DNA of 46,433 bases from UBA1146 sp963854815 (lineage in GTDB: Bacteria; Planctomycetota; UBA8108; UBA1146). Numbering within the stretch: position 1 is the stretch's first letter; each line of letters opens with the position of its first letter. The notes under the pieces were generated by a model. The model was not told where the DNA came from, did not search any database, and worked only from the letters and a program-made list of their open reading frames with translations. The position numbers and the translations under genes are program-made. This document shows positions 32,249 through 40,578 of this stretch, one piece after another. The stretch is from positions 1 to 46,433 of the forward strand of contig CAWLAN010000002.1 in assembly GCA_963854815.1 (NCBI GenBank), written 5' to 3'.

Positions 32249-33238
32249 ATGAAGAAATCGTCCTTCGCTGTGTTTCTCATCTCAGTGATGACGCTCTCCC
32301 TCAGCGCTGGAGAACCGATCGAGACCGCATTCGTGAACTCCTCGATCACCGTCGTCGGTGGCGAACTCGGAACGGTTGCCGATCTGATCAATCCACTGCT
32401 CGATAGCACCATCATCGGAGGCGGGATCCGCACTCTACTCGAGGTGAGACTTCTCGATGATCCGACGATGCAAAACGATCCGGAAATCGAGGTCGCTTCC
32501 TTCCCTGGAATCGATGTCGATGGAAATCCTGACAACGACTTCGATGGAGACAATCTCTACGAGGTAGACCCCATCGGACTCGATGATGATGGCGAACCGA
32601 TCACCATCTTCACCCCCGGCTCGATCACAGACGGTAATATCGTCGCAGGCCCCGCCGATCTCGATCTCGGTGGTGGCCTCGTGATCCCCGGGGCGATTCT
32701 CGAGGGTAGCATCGCTGTTGGTGGAACCTCCCTCGACACGTCGGTCATCTCGGCCGCGGTACCGGTCGCAGTCTTCGATGCGATTCCGGCTCCAGCACCC
32801 TTCAACGGGTTTCCCTTCAACTTCGATACCCTGACCCAGGTGTTGGCGTTTTTCGGCGTTGATCCAGATGTCGATCTCGATGGAGACGGCATCTTCGATG
32901 CTTACTCGGTCGATTTCGTGCTGAACTTCGTCTCCTGCCAGATCATCTATCCGGCAACGGAAATCTCTTTCCAGCGAGCTGACATCAACCTGGATGGAGC
33001 CGTAGATATCGGCGATGCGGTCAACCTGCTCGGATACCTGTTCGTCGGAGCAGACGAACCAGGATGTCTCGATGGGGCCGACGCCAACGATGATGGAGCC
33101 GTGGACATCGGTGATCCGATCCTGATTCTGGGATATCTCTTCACCGACGGGATTGCTCCCAGCGAACCCTTCGAGAAATGCGGGACGGATCCAACTGCAG
33201 ATTCCATCACCTGTGAGGTCCCGCCCGCTGGTTGCTAG
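32249..33238 (+). CDS. Secreted protein with C-terminal dockerin-like cysteine module
   Basis: A 329-residue exported protein. The signal peptide is residues 1-20 (MKKSSFAVFLISVMTLSLSA). The first ~220 residues form a Val/Ile/Asp-rich beta domain of no recognised family, with Asp-rich loops (DVDGNPDNDFDGDN, DVDLDGDGIFDAYS) that could bind calcium. The last ~88 residues are a two-repeat dockerin-like module (RADINLDGAVDIGDAV, ADANDDGAVDIGDP) followed by the cysteine tail CGTDPTADSITCEVPPAGC. The ATG at 32249 is preferred over longer frames for GGAGG 9 nt upstream and the signal peptide. It is divergent from the penicillin-amidase gene across 147 bp, and a shared or paired promoter is possible. 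Confidence 0.85.
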   Translation: MKKSSFAVFLISVMTLSLSAGEPIETAFVNSSITVVGGELGTVADLINPLLDSTIIGGGIRTLLEVRLLDDPTMQNDPEIEVASFPGIDVDGNPDNDFDGDNLYEVDPIGLDDDGEPITIFTPGSITDGNIVAGPADLDLGGGLVIPGAILEGSIAVGGTSLDTSVISAAVPVAVFDAIPAPAPFNGFPFNFDTLTQVLAFFGVDPDVDLDGDGIFDAYSVDFVLNFVSCQIIYPATEISFQRADINLDGAVDIGDAVNLLGYLFVGADEPGCLDGADANDDGAVDIGDPILILGYLFTDGIAPSEPFEKCGTDPTADSITCEVPPAGC

Positions 33239-33260
33239 CACCATCCGCGCTCCCGAGAGC

Positions 33261-33776
33261 TCAGAGTTGGTCGCGCTGCAACTTGCGCATTACCCGTTGA
33301 ATCACGGCATCGAGTGCCTGGAGAAATGCGGATCGATCGCCATGATCGAACGGCTCTGGACCCGAGGTGGGAAGCCCCAGTTCACGCAGATGAGTGGCCA
33401 GATCCCGGCGTGCCAGTGCCTCTCCCACCGAGTCCTCGTCATGAATACGTCCACGTGGATTGACCACCGTCGCTCCCGCGGCCACGCAGCGGGAAGCCAG
33501 CGGAATGTCTCCGGTCACAACAACCGATTCTGCGTTACAGTTCTCGGCGATCCAGTCGTCGGCCGCATCAAACAGTTTCGGCACCACTTCGAGACGAAAT
33601 CCCTTGCCCTGCGGGATTCTCATCGAATGATTCGCCACGAATGTGATCTGGAGGCCAAGTCTACGCGCTACCCGCGCGGCCTCATCTTTTACAGGACAGC
33701 CATCAGCATCCACGATGAGACGAGGCACCTGTTGGGACGGCTCTGGACAGTTCAACTGTGTTCCCTCAATTGACAC
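33261..33776 (-). CDS. UPF0178 (YaiI/YqxD, DUF188) family protein
   Basis: A 171-residue member of the UPF0178 family, predicted NYN/PIN-like proteins of unknown function. Diagnostic segments are LIVDADGCPVKDEAARVARR near the N-terminus, IAENCNAESVVVTGDIPLAS and VVNPRGRIHDEDSVGEALARRD. The frame begins with GTG at 33776 with no clear Shine-Dalgarno; an in-frame TTG at 33755 is preceded by GAGGG and would start closer to the conserved core. It lies 17 bp downstream of the DUF255 gene on the same strand and is convergent with the dockerin-module gene at 32249. Family call firm; start uncertain. Confidence 0.88.
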   Translation of the reverse strand: MSIEGTQLNCPEPSQQVPRLIVDADGCPVKDEAARVARRLGLQITFVANHSMRIPQGKGFRLEVVPKLFDAADDWIAENCNAESVVVTGDIPLASRCVAAGATVVNPRGRIHDEDSVGEALARRDLATHLRELGLPTSGPEPFDHGDRSAFLQALDAVIQRVMRKLQRDQL

Positions 33777-33793
33777 GGAGACAGCATGCGAGT

Positions 33794-36040
33794 TCAGGGG
33801 CTCTGGGGATCTTGGCTCTCCTTCTGGCTCTCCTTCTGGCTCTCTTCCTGGCTCTCTTCCTCGGTCACGGGTTCCCCTGCATCCGCTGTTGAACGCAGTT
33901 GCCGAGCGATCTCGAGCAGTCTGCCGGAAAGTGCACCGACATCCGAGGTGGGAAGATCACAAACCTGATCGACACACAAAAATGCCCGGGGAGAATCCTC
34001 GCCAGCGCGGTCCTGTAGCAACGAAATCACCTCGGCTGCCTTGACCCCCGACTCCCCGGAGGGCCTGAGCGCCACCACGCAGAAGGGAATCGGTGACTCG
34101 ATGGCAGCCTTCAGCAGAGCTCGAGTTTCCTCTCGACTTGGATCTCCGACCACTGCTACGGCAGGGGTGGCGCGGACGAGTGCCTGGACCGCCAGCAACA
34201 GTTCAGCTGATCCGGTCGGATAGGGACCGATCGAACGAAGCCCCGCAGCGATGATGTGTTCGGCGTGGAAGCGGTACTGGCCTTCTCCGGTCAATTCGTG
34301 CAATCGCAACAGACACCTCGCCACAGTGGCATTTCCCGAGGGAATCGCACCATCAAAAAACTCTCTGCGCCTGCCGAGCAAGACCTCGGCTCCTGCGGGT
34401 GCTTCGTACAAACCCTCGTCCTGCTCGAGCGGACCGAAATCGCGCAGGATCAATTGCCAGCAGCGTGCGGCTTCGGCAACAAAGTCGGGCCGAAAGGTGG
34501 CTTCATAGAGATCGAGACAGCATTTCATCCAGAGAGCAGCATCCTGAAGCGTAGCGGGGTTGCCCGCGATTTCACCATCTCTGCGGCGAAGAAAGCCATC
34601 ATCGTTGACGAGAGAACCCTTGAGTGATGCGTAGGCTCCTACCGCCGCTTCGCGGAACACCGGCTCATCGAGCAAAGCCGCGCCTCGAGCCAGTGCCGAG
34701 ATCGCCAGAGCGTTCCAGCCGAGAACCACTTTCGGATCTCGCTTCGGAGCGACGCGATGACTCCTGTGTTGCTCCATCTTGTCAATTCCCTCGGAGAACC
34801 ACGTCTCTGCCACTTCCATCTCGATACCAAGAGATTTGGCGGCACCTTCGAGAGTCGTCGCTCTTCGAGGAACACTTTCTTCTCCCCCCTCGAAGTTCCC
34901 GGGGCTGGTGATACCCAGCACCGTGCACAAAAGAGCGGCACGCTCTTCTCCGAGCAACTCCTCGACCTGCTCTGGGGTCCACACGTAATAGGATCCCTCG
35001 ACACCTCCCGAATCTGCATCCCAGGATCCTGCAAAGGAGCCATCCTCGAGCCGGAACTGGCGCAACATCGCCTCCAGGGTCGCTCGACCGTTGGAGTAGA
35101 GTCCAGCGTCGCTGGTCATCCGTCCGACCTCGAAGTAACTCTCTGCAAGTGATCCCTGGTTGTAGAGCATCTTCTCGAAGTGTGGCACCTGCCACTCTGC
35201 ATCGACGCTGTAACGGTGAAAACCACCCCCGACCTGATCATAGATGCCGCCGGCGGCCATCGCGCGCAACACCGAAACACCCTGATCGATGGCCCCTTGG
35301 TCCCCCCGCATCGTCCCTTCCCCGACCAGATACTGAAGCAGCCGAGGCGCAGGAAATCGTGGCGCCTTCCCGAACCCTGCTGGATCCGGCGTGTAACTGT
35401 CCGCGGCTCCCGTGAGACCTCCATTCAGATATGCCTCCGGCTCGATTCCCTCGAAGACCCGCGCCGATCTCTCTTCGAGACTCCTGGTCAGGCCGATTGC
35501 ATTGTCGATGACCTTCTCCCGCTCCTCACGCCAGACCCGATCGATGGAACTCAATATGTCCATGAAACCTGGCCTGTTGAAACGAGTCCTCGGCGGGAAG
35601 TAGGTTCCACCGAAAAATGGGGTCAGATCCGGCATCAGGAACACGGAGAGGGGCCAACCTCCTCTTCCTGTCATCGCCCTCACTGCATCCATGTAGACAT
35701 CATCGACGTGAGGAAGATCTTCACGGTCGACTTTTATCGAGATGAAGTTCTCGTTGAGGAAAGTGGCGATCTCCTGGTCGGAAAACGACTCTCGCCTCAT
35801 CACATGGCACCAGTGACACGACGAATATCCGATGGAGAGAAAGATGGGACGATCGAGAGCTTGAGCCTTATCGAATGCATCTTGACCCCAGGAATACCAC
35901 TCGACGGGATTTTCAGCATGTTCGCGCAGATAGGCGCTGGGGCTTTTCGCCAATCTCCAGCCCCCATGCTTCGGATCTGAGTCAGGTTCGTCTCCGGGTA
36001 ATGCGAGACAGAAGAGGGTGCAAAGCATCCAGGTATTCAT
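33794..36040 (-). CDS. Exported DUF255 (YyaL/SPATA20-like) thioredoxin-fold protein
   Basis: A 748-residue protein of the DUF255/thioredoxin-domain family, related to mammalian SPATA20 and bacterial YyaL, function unknown. The N-terminal thioredoxin-like domain keeps a C-x-x-C pair, CHWC at 75-78, in the conserved SIGYSSCHWCHVM segment, with GGWPLSVFLMPDLTPFFGGT following. The rest is an (alpha/alpha) toroid-like region with AAGGIYDQVGGGFHRYSVD and VPHFEKMLYNQ, as in the family. Unlike most members it begins with a short signal-like peptide (MNTWMLCTLFCLALPG) and ends with a hydrophilic tail of ESQ-type four-residue repeats. GGAGG precedes the ATG. UPF0178 is downstream on the same strand. 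Confidence 0.93.
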   Translation of the reverse strand: MNTWMLCTLFCLALPGDEPDSDPKHGGWRLAKSPSAYLREHAENPVEWYSWGQDAFDKAQALDRPIFLSIGYSSCHWCHVMRRESFSDQEIATFLNENFISIKVDREDLPHVDDVYMDAVRAMTGRGGWPLSVFLMPDLTPFFGGTYFPPRTRFNRPGFMDILSSIDRVWREEREKVIDNAIGLTRSLEERSARVFEGIEPEAYLNGGLTGAADSYTPDPAGFGKAPRFPAPRLLQYLVGEGTMRGDQGAIDQGVSVLRAMAAGGIYDQVGGGFHRYSVDAEWQVPHFEKMLYNQGSLAESYFEVGRMTSDAGLYSNGRATLEAMLRQFRLEDGSFAGSWDADSGGVEGSYYVWTPEQVEELLGEERAALLCTVLGITSPGNFEGGEESVPRRATTLEGAAKSLGIEMEVAETWFSEGIDKMEQHRSHRVAPKRDPKVVLGWNALAISALARGAALLDEPVFREAAVGAYASLKGSLVNDDGFLRRRDGEIAGNPATLQDAALWMKCCLDLYEATFRPDFVAEAARCWQLILRDFGPLEQDEGLYEAPAGAEVLLGRRREFFDGAIPSGNATVARCLLRLHELTGEGQYRFHAEHIIAAGLRSIGPYPTGSAELLLAVQALVRATPAVAVVGDPSREETRALLKAAIESPIPFCVVALRPSGESGVKAAEVISLLQDRAGEDSPRAFLCVDQVCDLPTSDVGALSGRLLEIARQLRSTADAGEPVTEEESQEESQKESQKESQDPQSP
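33818..33866. repeat. Short tandem repeat of 12-bp units at the 3' end of the DUF255 gene
   Basis: About four imperfect 12-bp units, two of TGGCTCTCCTTC type and two of TGGCTCTCTTCC type, sit in frame and encode the repeated ESQ(K/E)ES tail of the protein at 33794. The unit is a multiple of three, so copy-number change would not shift the frame. Confidence 0.8.
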
Positions 36041-36144
36041 CGATGACCTCCAGCGCTTTATCTTAGTTGGTCGAGCCTGTCGACGTGAGAGGATCCTCCC
36101 AAAGCGAGAAAAATCTCGTTTTTACCACTGGAACCGCTCTTCTC

Positions 36145-37965
36145 TCACTGTTTCGAAGTACCTTGCTCGGGTACTACAACTTCGCCATAAAAGAGCCAGC
36201 CAGGGCGATAGTCTCTCTCCAGTTCCGTTCCAGTGAGAGCCGCACGCACCATCTCGATGGGAATCGAGTTGTTCTGAAGAACTCGGTCGTGGAATTCTTT
36301 ATCGGTCATCTTGCCCGAATCGACCAGTTCATCGTGGAGTGCCATCAGTTGCAAACCTCCGAGCATGTATGCCGCCTGATAGAGGGGACCATAACTACCG
36401 CTCACAGAGCGCCGCACCTCGGCAGTGGCATTGTTTCGTTCGTGACCAACGTTTTCGATCAAGAAATCGATGGCTTCCTCGGCTGTCATCTTTCCAAGGT
36501 GATAACTGAGTGAGAAGATGATCCGTGCACAGCGATGGGTACGCCAGAACAGCATCCCCACGCGATTCTCGGCGGATTTCGCAAAGTCCTTGTTCCACAG
36601 CAACATCTCCCAGTACAGAGCCCACCCCTCCGACCAGAAAGGAGTGCCGAAGGCACCACGATGAGTCCTGTGACGGCTGGTCATGAACCCTTGAAGATGA
36701 TGTCCGGGAATCAACTCGTGATGAACGGTGGCACGGGCGAAATGTCGATTGTTTCCCCTCATGCTCATCAACTTATCGGCATGGTCCATCTCGTGAGTCG
36801 GAAACGCGACCCGAATCGTTTCACCACCGAGAAAGTAAGGACTGAACTTCTGGCTCTCTGCCGACAACATCTCCATCCGCCACGTTTGCTTGCACAGATC
36901 TGGAATCGTGACCAGATCCCGTTCTTCCAGAAATGCCACCGCCTCGTGAGCGAGATCCCGGATCAACTCGGGTTGCTTGCCAGGCTCTACATGCATCTCC
37001 TTGACGTGATCGAGAGCCGCACGCCAGTCTTCCCCGAATCCCAGATCTCGCGAAGCTCGTAACATCTCTTTTCTGCACCACTCGAACTCGGTTCGGGCAA
37101 TTTCGATCAACTGCTCGGGAGAATAGGCGATCATTTCATGTTCGAGCATGCTCAGCAGTTCATCTCTGCCGACTGGATCTCCGATGATGGGAGGATCATC
37201 CGGATCGGTGATCCCGACCACCTTCTTACGAATGAACCCGGAGTATTCCTCGAGGGATTTATCGACCGCCCTATAGGGCTTCTCTACCCACCAGCTAAAA
37301 AGCGGGTCGTATCCGGAATAGAAGCGGTACCAGCCCGACAGGGTTCGCTGGAGACGATCCACCATCCCGGCACCACGATGAGCAACAGAAGGATCGATGG
37401 GAGCCTCCTCCATCTTCTTTTCGATGGCTTCTCGTGCTTTTTTGACCGCCTGTTCGAGACCGGAAATGGTCAATGCGAGTTTTTCTGCATCGATGGATTC
37501 GATCCTGCGGCGCTTTTGCTGCAGATCGATGATGGTCGAGGAGAAGGGGACAAACTGTCGAATCTGTTCATTCTTGGTCATGTCATGTTCGATGGACCGG
37601 AGACGATAGCGAAGATCATTCTGAAACAGCACGTGATCGATTCGTTCATCCTGTCCGAGTGCTTCGAAATCAATATCGTCGAGAACCTTGACCCAGTGCT
37701 CCAGATATTCACGGTTTTTTTCGGAAGCCAGCGGCGACATCGGCGCATCGTAAAATCTCTGGATGTTTCGGCGATCCACTGAAAAGAGTTCGATCATTCC
37801 CCGCAGTGGTGACAGGGTTCCATCGGGATTGCCCCCCGGGTGGTCGCCGGACTGGATTGTTTTCGAATCCAACGAAGTCGATGCGGTAATACCCAATTTC
37901 CCTGGAACCAGAACACAGGAGACGAGCAACAGTAGCACCAGGATCAAGGTTGCATGGATTTTCAT
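36145..37965 (-). CDS. DUF885 family metallopeptidase-like lipoprotein
   Basis: A 606-residue protein of the DUF885 family, gluzincin-type metallopeptidase relatives. The zinc motif reads HELIPGH at 416-422, the family's expanded HExxxxH, with E446 in FWSEGWALYWEMLLW. The C-terminal segment keeps YLLGGLQLM-type packing (AYMLGGLQLMALHDEL). A lipobox LLVSC (14-17) follows a hydrophobic signal, so the protein should be anchored to a membrane outside the cytoplasm. The start ATG is preceded by GGAA. It lies 104 bp upstream of the DUF255 gene on the same strand. Peptidase activity is inferred from the family. Confidence 0.88.
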   Translation of the reverse strand: MKIHATLILVLLLLVSCVLVPGKLGITASTSLDSKTIQSGDHPGGNPDGTLSPLRGMIELFSVDRRNIQRFYDAPMSPLASEKNREYLEHWVKVLDDIDFEALGQDERIDHVLFQNDLRYRLRSIEHDMTKNEQIRQFVPFSSTIIDLQQKRRRIESIDAEKLALTISGLEQAVKKAREAIEKKMEEAPIDPSVAHRGAGMVDRLQRTLSGWYRFYSGYDPLFSWWVEKPYRAVDKSLEEYSGFIRKKVVGITDPDDPPIIGDPVGRDELLSMLEHEMIAYSPEQLIEIARTEFEWCRKEMLRASRDLGFGEDWRAALDHVKEMHVEPGKQPELIRDLAHEAVAFLEERDLVTIPDLCKQTWRMEMLSAESQKFSPYFLGGETIRVAFPTHEMDHADKLMSMRGNNRHFARATVHHELIPGHHLQGFMTSRHRTHRGAFGTPFWSEGWALYWEMLLWNKDFAKSAENRVGMLFWRTHRCARIIFSLSYHLGKMTAEEAIDFLIENVGHERNNATAEVRRSVSGSYGPLYQAAYMLGGLQLMALHDELVDSGKMTDKEFHDRVLQNNSIPIEMVRAALTGTELERDYRPGWLFYGEVVVPEQGTSKQ

Positions 37966-38141
37966 CGATGGTTCCTTCCGGCAAATCTCGAGTATCGGTC
38001 CAGTCTAGAGACCACGGACTCGACTACAACAGCACAAGAGCGCATCACTCAGACGATAGCGGTTATGTGTCGATGGTCAGGCGAAGAGAGTCACCTGGCA
38101 ACCTCCAACTTCTCAATGAAGTGGAGAGAAGAAAATAACGA

Positions 38142-38204
38142 AGCAGGGGGGCAATCTGCTGGGGAACCTCTCGCGGCTCCGACCTGGGAGACTGTCCCCC
38201 TGCT
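38142..38204 (-). terminator. Possible terminator downstream of the small membrane protein
   Basis: A long-loop inverted repeat, AGCAGGGGG against CCCCCTGCT (38142-38150 and 38196-38204), lies just past the stop of the 62-residue gene in its direction of transcription. It is followed by a weak T-rich tail (TCGTTATTTTC). The loop is about 45 nt and may fold internally, so this is a tentative call. Confidence 0.4.
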
Positions 38205-38229
38205 CAAGTACTCAACTCACGAAATTTAC

Positions 38230-38418
38230 CTATGCCTGAACGCGTTCCTTCTGAGCAGCAAACATCGAAGCAAAGAAAGAACCACAGAAGCCCGCCAGTC
38301 CGGCCGCCACGTAAGGGTCAAGAGCGCCACTGACCTTGTTCACGATGAACCAGGCGACCACTGTGACGATGCCGCCGATGATCCCGGTGTATGCATTTTT
38401 CCCGAGATTGTTGTTCAT
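38230..38418 (-). CDS. Small two-helix membrane protein
   Basis: A 62-residue protein with two hydrophobic stretches, at about 10-28 (YTGIIGGIVTVVAWFIVN) and 36-55 (PYVAAGLAGFCGSFFASMFA), joined by a short loop with one Asp and one Pro. No family is recognised. A purine-rich GGGGAGACGGGGA lies just before the ATG, a good ribosome-binding region. The gene stands alone, with non-coding DNA on both sides, and is divergent from the dockerin-module gene at 38659. Small size makes the call less certain, but hydrophobic composition, start and terminator-like sequence agree. Confidence 0.68.
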   Translation of the reverse strand: MNNNLGKNAYTGIIGGIVTVVAWFIVNKVSGALDPYVAAGLAGFCGSFFASMFAAQKERVQA

Positions 38419-38543
38419 TCCCCGTCTCCCCTCTCACCCGGAGGCCAACCCTCAGGGCGAAAGAACTTTACGAAACTTTTACCATTGCTGTCAAATCGTC
38501 TAAACCCGACTTGCTGATCGATTTGTACGCAAACAGGCGTTTT

Positions 38544-38574
38544 TTGACAATACGGTCCGATGCGGTCCTATCTC
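38544..38574 (+). promoter_or_regulatory. Candidate promoter upstream of the dockerin-module gene at 38659
   Basis: A consensus -35 TTGACA (38544-38549) is followed 19 bp later by TATCTC (38569-38574), 85 bp before the ATG. The -10 match is weak and the spacing long, so the assignment is tentative. The spacer contains a direct repeat of CGGTCC. Confidence 0.35.
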
Positions 38575-38658
38575 CGGATTCTATCTTCCTGCAATTCAAG
38601 CGGGCGGATCGTCACCACGGGGGCGACGAACTGGAATCCCAAAGAAAGGGAGGTCTAC

Positions 38659-40488
38659 ATGACCAACCTCTATATGCCGAAGAGTTTCGCCCCATTTCTC
38701 TTCATCTTTTCTCTCCTGACGGTTGCCACTTTTTCTACCAGCAACCTTTCTGCTCAAGTTCACATGACCAACCTCGGAACCAGGGGGCTCGAATTGTCGC
38801 TGGAGATGACCCCGACCAGTGATGGCAACTACGTCACCGTCGGTCCTGTTATTCGCAGGTCACTCACAAGTGGTGCCGCGGTCGGGATCGACATCTATCT
38901 GAACAAGGTGGATGGTAGCGGAGCATTGATCTGGTCGAGCCAGATCGCCCAGATCGGGCCCCAGGGAATCGGCAACAGTTTCCCGCTGTCTGTCACCGAA
39001 ACCATCGACGCCACCGGCGTCGTCAGTGGATTTGCGGTTACCGGCATGCTAGCTGCAGCAGGGAACCAGGAGCCCGTTTTCATCGTCACCACAGACAACA
39101 ACGGCATGCCAACTCGCTACAACAGTTATGGTGGAATTCTCCCCGCGGCTGGCGCCAATATTGGAACGATGGCCGGTTTCGGAGCTCAGATCATCCAGAA
39201 TCACCAGGGACAACTGGTCGTCTGCGGATCGGTTCTACTGGGTGATATGGGGTTCGATCCCTTCATCGTCGGACAGGTACCCTTCATCCTGGTCGTGGAG
39301 CCAGACCTGAGTTTGAACTTCCTTCGTCTCTACCATGACGTTCGTTACATCAACAATCTGTTCGGATTCGATGTCAGGAGCCACTTCGCTGACATTGAAG
39401 TGATCCTCCCAAACGCCAATAACACTCTGCCGGAAGGATACGTGGTAGTGGGTACTACCCAGAAGATGGATGAGCCCCTCAGGGAGATCATCGTCATGCG
39501 CACCGATCTGGCTGGTAACCCGGTCGCGGTAGGTGTGTACGGTCCCGAGAACGGCAACTCCCGGGGCACCGCCATCGAGGTCACCTCGACAGGTGATCTG
39601 GAGGTCGCTGGTCTCGTCCGAGACGCCACTGGGCTGCCGGCGGTCACTCGAGTACTGAAGCTCGATCCGGTCCTTTTGAACATTCTCGATCAGGATCAGT
39701 ACTACGGCTTCACCACGCTCGGTGATATTCGCGAAACCGCCAACGGCGATTTCCTGCTCAGCGGACGTGGTACCTTCGATGCCGATGGGGCCATCCTGAG
39801 AATCCAGAGTGACGGCACCCTCGTGTTCGGAAACGGATACGGAGGACCGAACGTCGAACTCTTCTGGGATACACACGAGATGCCCAACGGCGACCTCTAT
39901 GCCAGCGGTGTCACCACCACCTGGTGCCTGGGCCCTGCCGATGAATATCTCACACGCGCCAAGTCGGACGGCACGGTTCCCGGCTGCAATGTGTATGCGC
40001 TCAACATCGACCCCTATACTCCCAACGACGCACGCCGGGAAACCTGGATGGAGATACAGGATCTCGACAAGGTCATCGATCACGGCTACGAGGATCTGGG
40101 ACCAGATACCCGCGTAAGGCGGATCTGCCCGGTCATCATCATCGTCCACCCGTGGCCGTGGGATTGGTTCATTCGCGCTGACTTCAACCGTGATCTCGTC
40201 GTCGACATCGCGGATGTGGTCTCGAACCTGAGCCACCAGTTCAACGGAGGCGAAGCAGCGGTTCCAGAAGAAGCTGCCGACGCGAACGGTGACGGTGTGG
40301 TCGACATCAGCGATGCGATTTTCGGACTCGCGTACCTGTTCAATGACGGTACGGTGCCACCGGCACCCTTCGAGGCACCAGGTCCGGATCCGGCCAACAA
40401 CCAGGGCAACATCTTCGTACTGGAAGAACTGCCGCAGGCACTCGCTGGATTCAACTTGATGATGCAACTGCTGGAGTTAGGGCTCTAG
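38659..40488 (+). CDS. Secreted beta-propeller-like protein with C-terminal dockerin-like repeats
   Basis: A 609-residue secreted protein with a signal peptide ending near STSNLSAQ (residue 33). The body has repeated beta blades with a GD-x-hydrophobic-x-G pattern (GQLVVCGSVLLGD, EGYVVVGTTQ, GDLEVAGLVRD, GDFLLSGRGTFDADGAIL), resembling delta-60 repeat or other propeller proteins. Two dockerin-like calcium repeats lie near residues 510-575 (RADFNRDLVVDIADVV and ADANGDGVVDISDAI). This copy lacks the paired cysteines of the other modules; its tail instead ends in a hydrophobic helix. The ATG at 38659 has AGGGAGG upstream and is followed by the signal peptide. A strong terminator follows 30 bp after the stop. 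Confidence 0.85.
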   Translation: MTNLYMPKSFAPFLFIFSLLTVATFSTSNLSAQVHMTNLGTRGLELSLEMTPTSDGNYVTVGPVIRRSLTSGAAVGIDIYLNKVDGSGALIWSSQIAQIGPQGIGNSFPLSVTETIDATGVVSGFAVTGMLAAAGNQEPVFIVTTDNNGMPTRYNSYGGILPAAGANIGTMAGFGAQIIQNHQGQLVVCGSVLLGDMGFDPFIVGQVPFILVVEPDLSLNFLRLYHDVRYINNLFGFDVRSHFADIEVILPNANNTLPEGYVVVGTTQKMDEPLREIIVMRTDLAGNPVAVGVYGPENGNSRGTAIEVTSTGDLEVAGLVRDATGLPAVTRVLKLDPVLLNILDQDQYYGFTTLGDIRETANGDFLLSGRGTFDADGAILRIQSDGTLVFGNGYGGPNVELFWDTHEMPNGDLYASGVTTTWCLGPADEYLTRAKSDGTVPGCNVYALNIDPYTPNDARRETWMEIQDLDKVIDHGYEDLGPDTRVRRICPVIIIVHPWPWDWFIRADFNRDLVVDIADVVSNLSHQFNGGEAAVPEEAADANGDGVVDISDAIFGLAYLFNDGTVPPAPFEAPGPDPANNQGNIFVLEELPQALAGFNLMMQLLELGL

Positions 40489-40517
40489 GCACCTGAGTTA
40501 CTGCAAACGCATCACGA

Positions 40518-40554
40518 AAAACTGCCTCGCCGGTTGAACCGGCGAGGCAGTTTT
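40518..40554. terminator. Bidirectional intrinsic terminator
   Basis: A perfect 16-bp stem (AAAACTGCCTCGCCGG against its complement) with loop TTGAA, flanked by A-run and T-run, lies between the convergent genes ending at 40488 (+) and 40579 (-). Confidence 0.93.
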
Positions 40555-40578
40555 ATTGTGGAAATCCTCATCGGTTTG

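Noticed and set aside
32435..33244. A 269-codon minus-strand frame
   Set aside because: Antisense to the dockerin-module gene at 32249, which has a signal peptide and ribosome-binding site; no family match.
33818..33866. Possible CRISPR-like short repeats
   Set aside because: The units are contiguous 12-bp repeats without spacers and lie in frame inside a gene, encoding ESQ repeats.
39235..40467. A 410-codon minus-strand frame
   Set aside because: It is antisense to the signal-peptide-bearing dockerin-module gene; its Asp/Val-rich product is the mirror of GAT/ATC-rich Ca-binding repeats and has no start signal.
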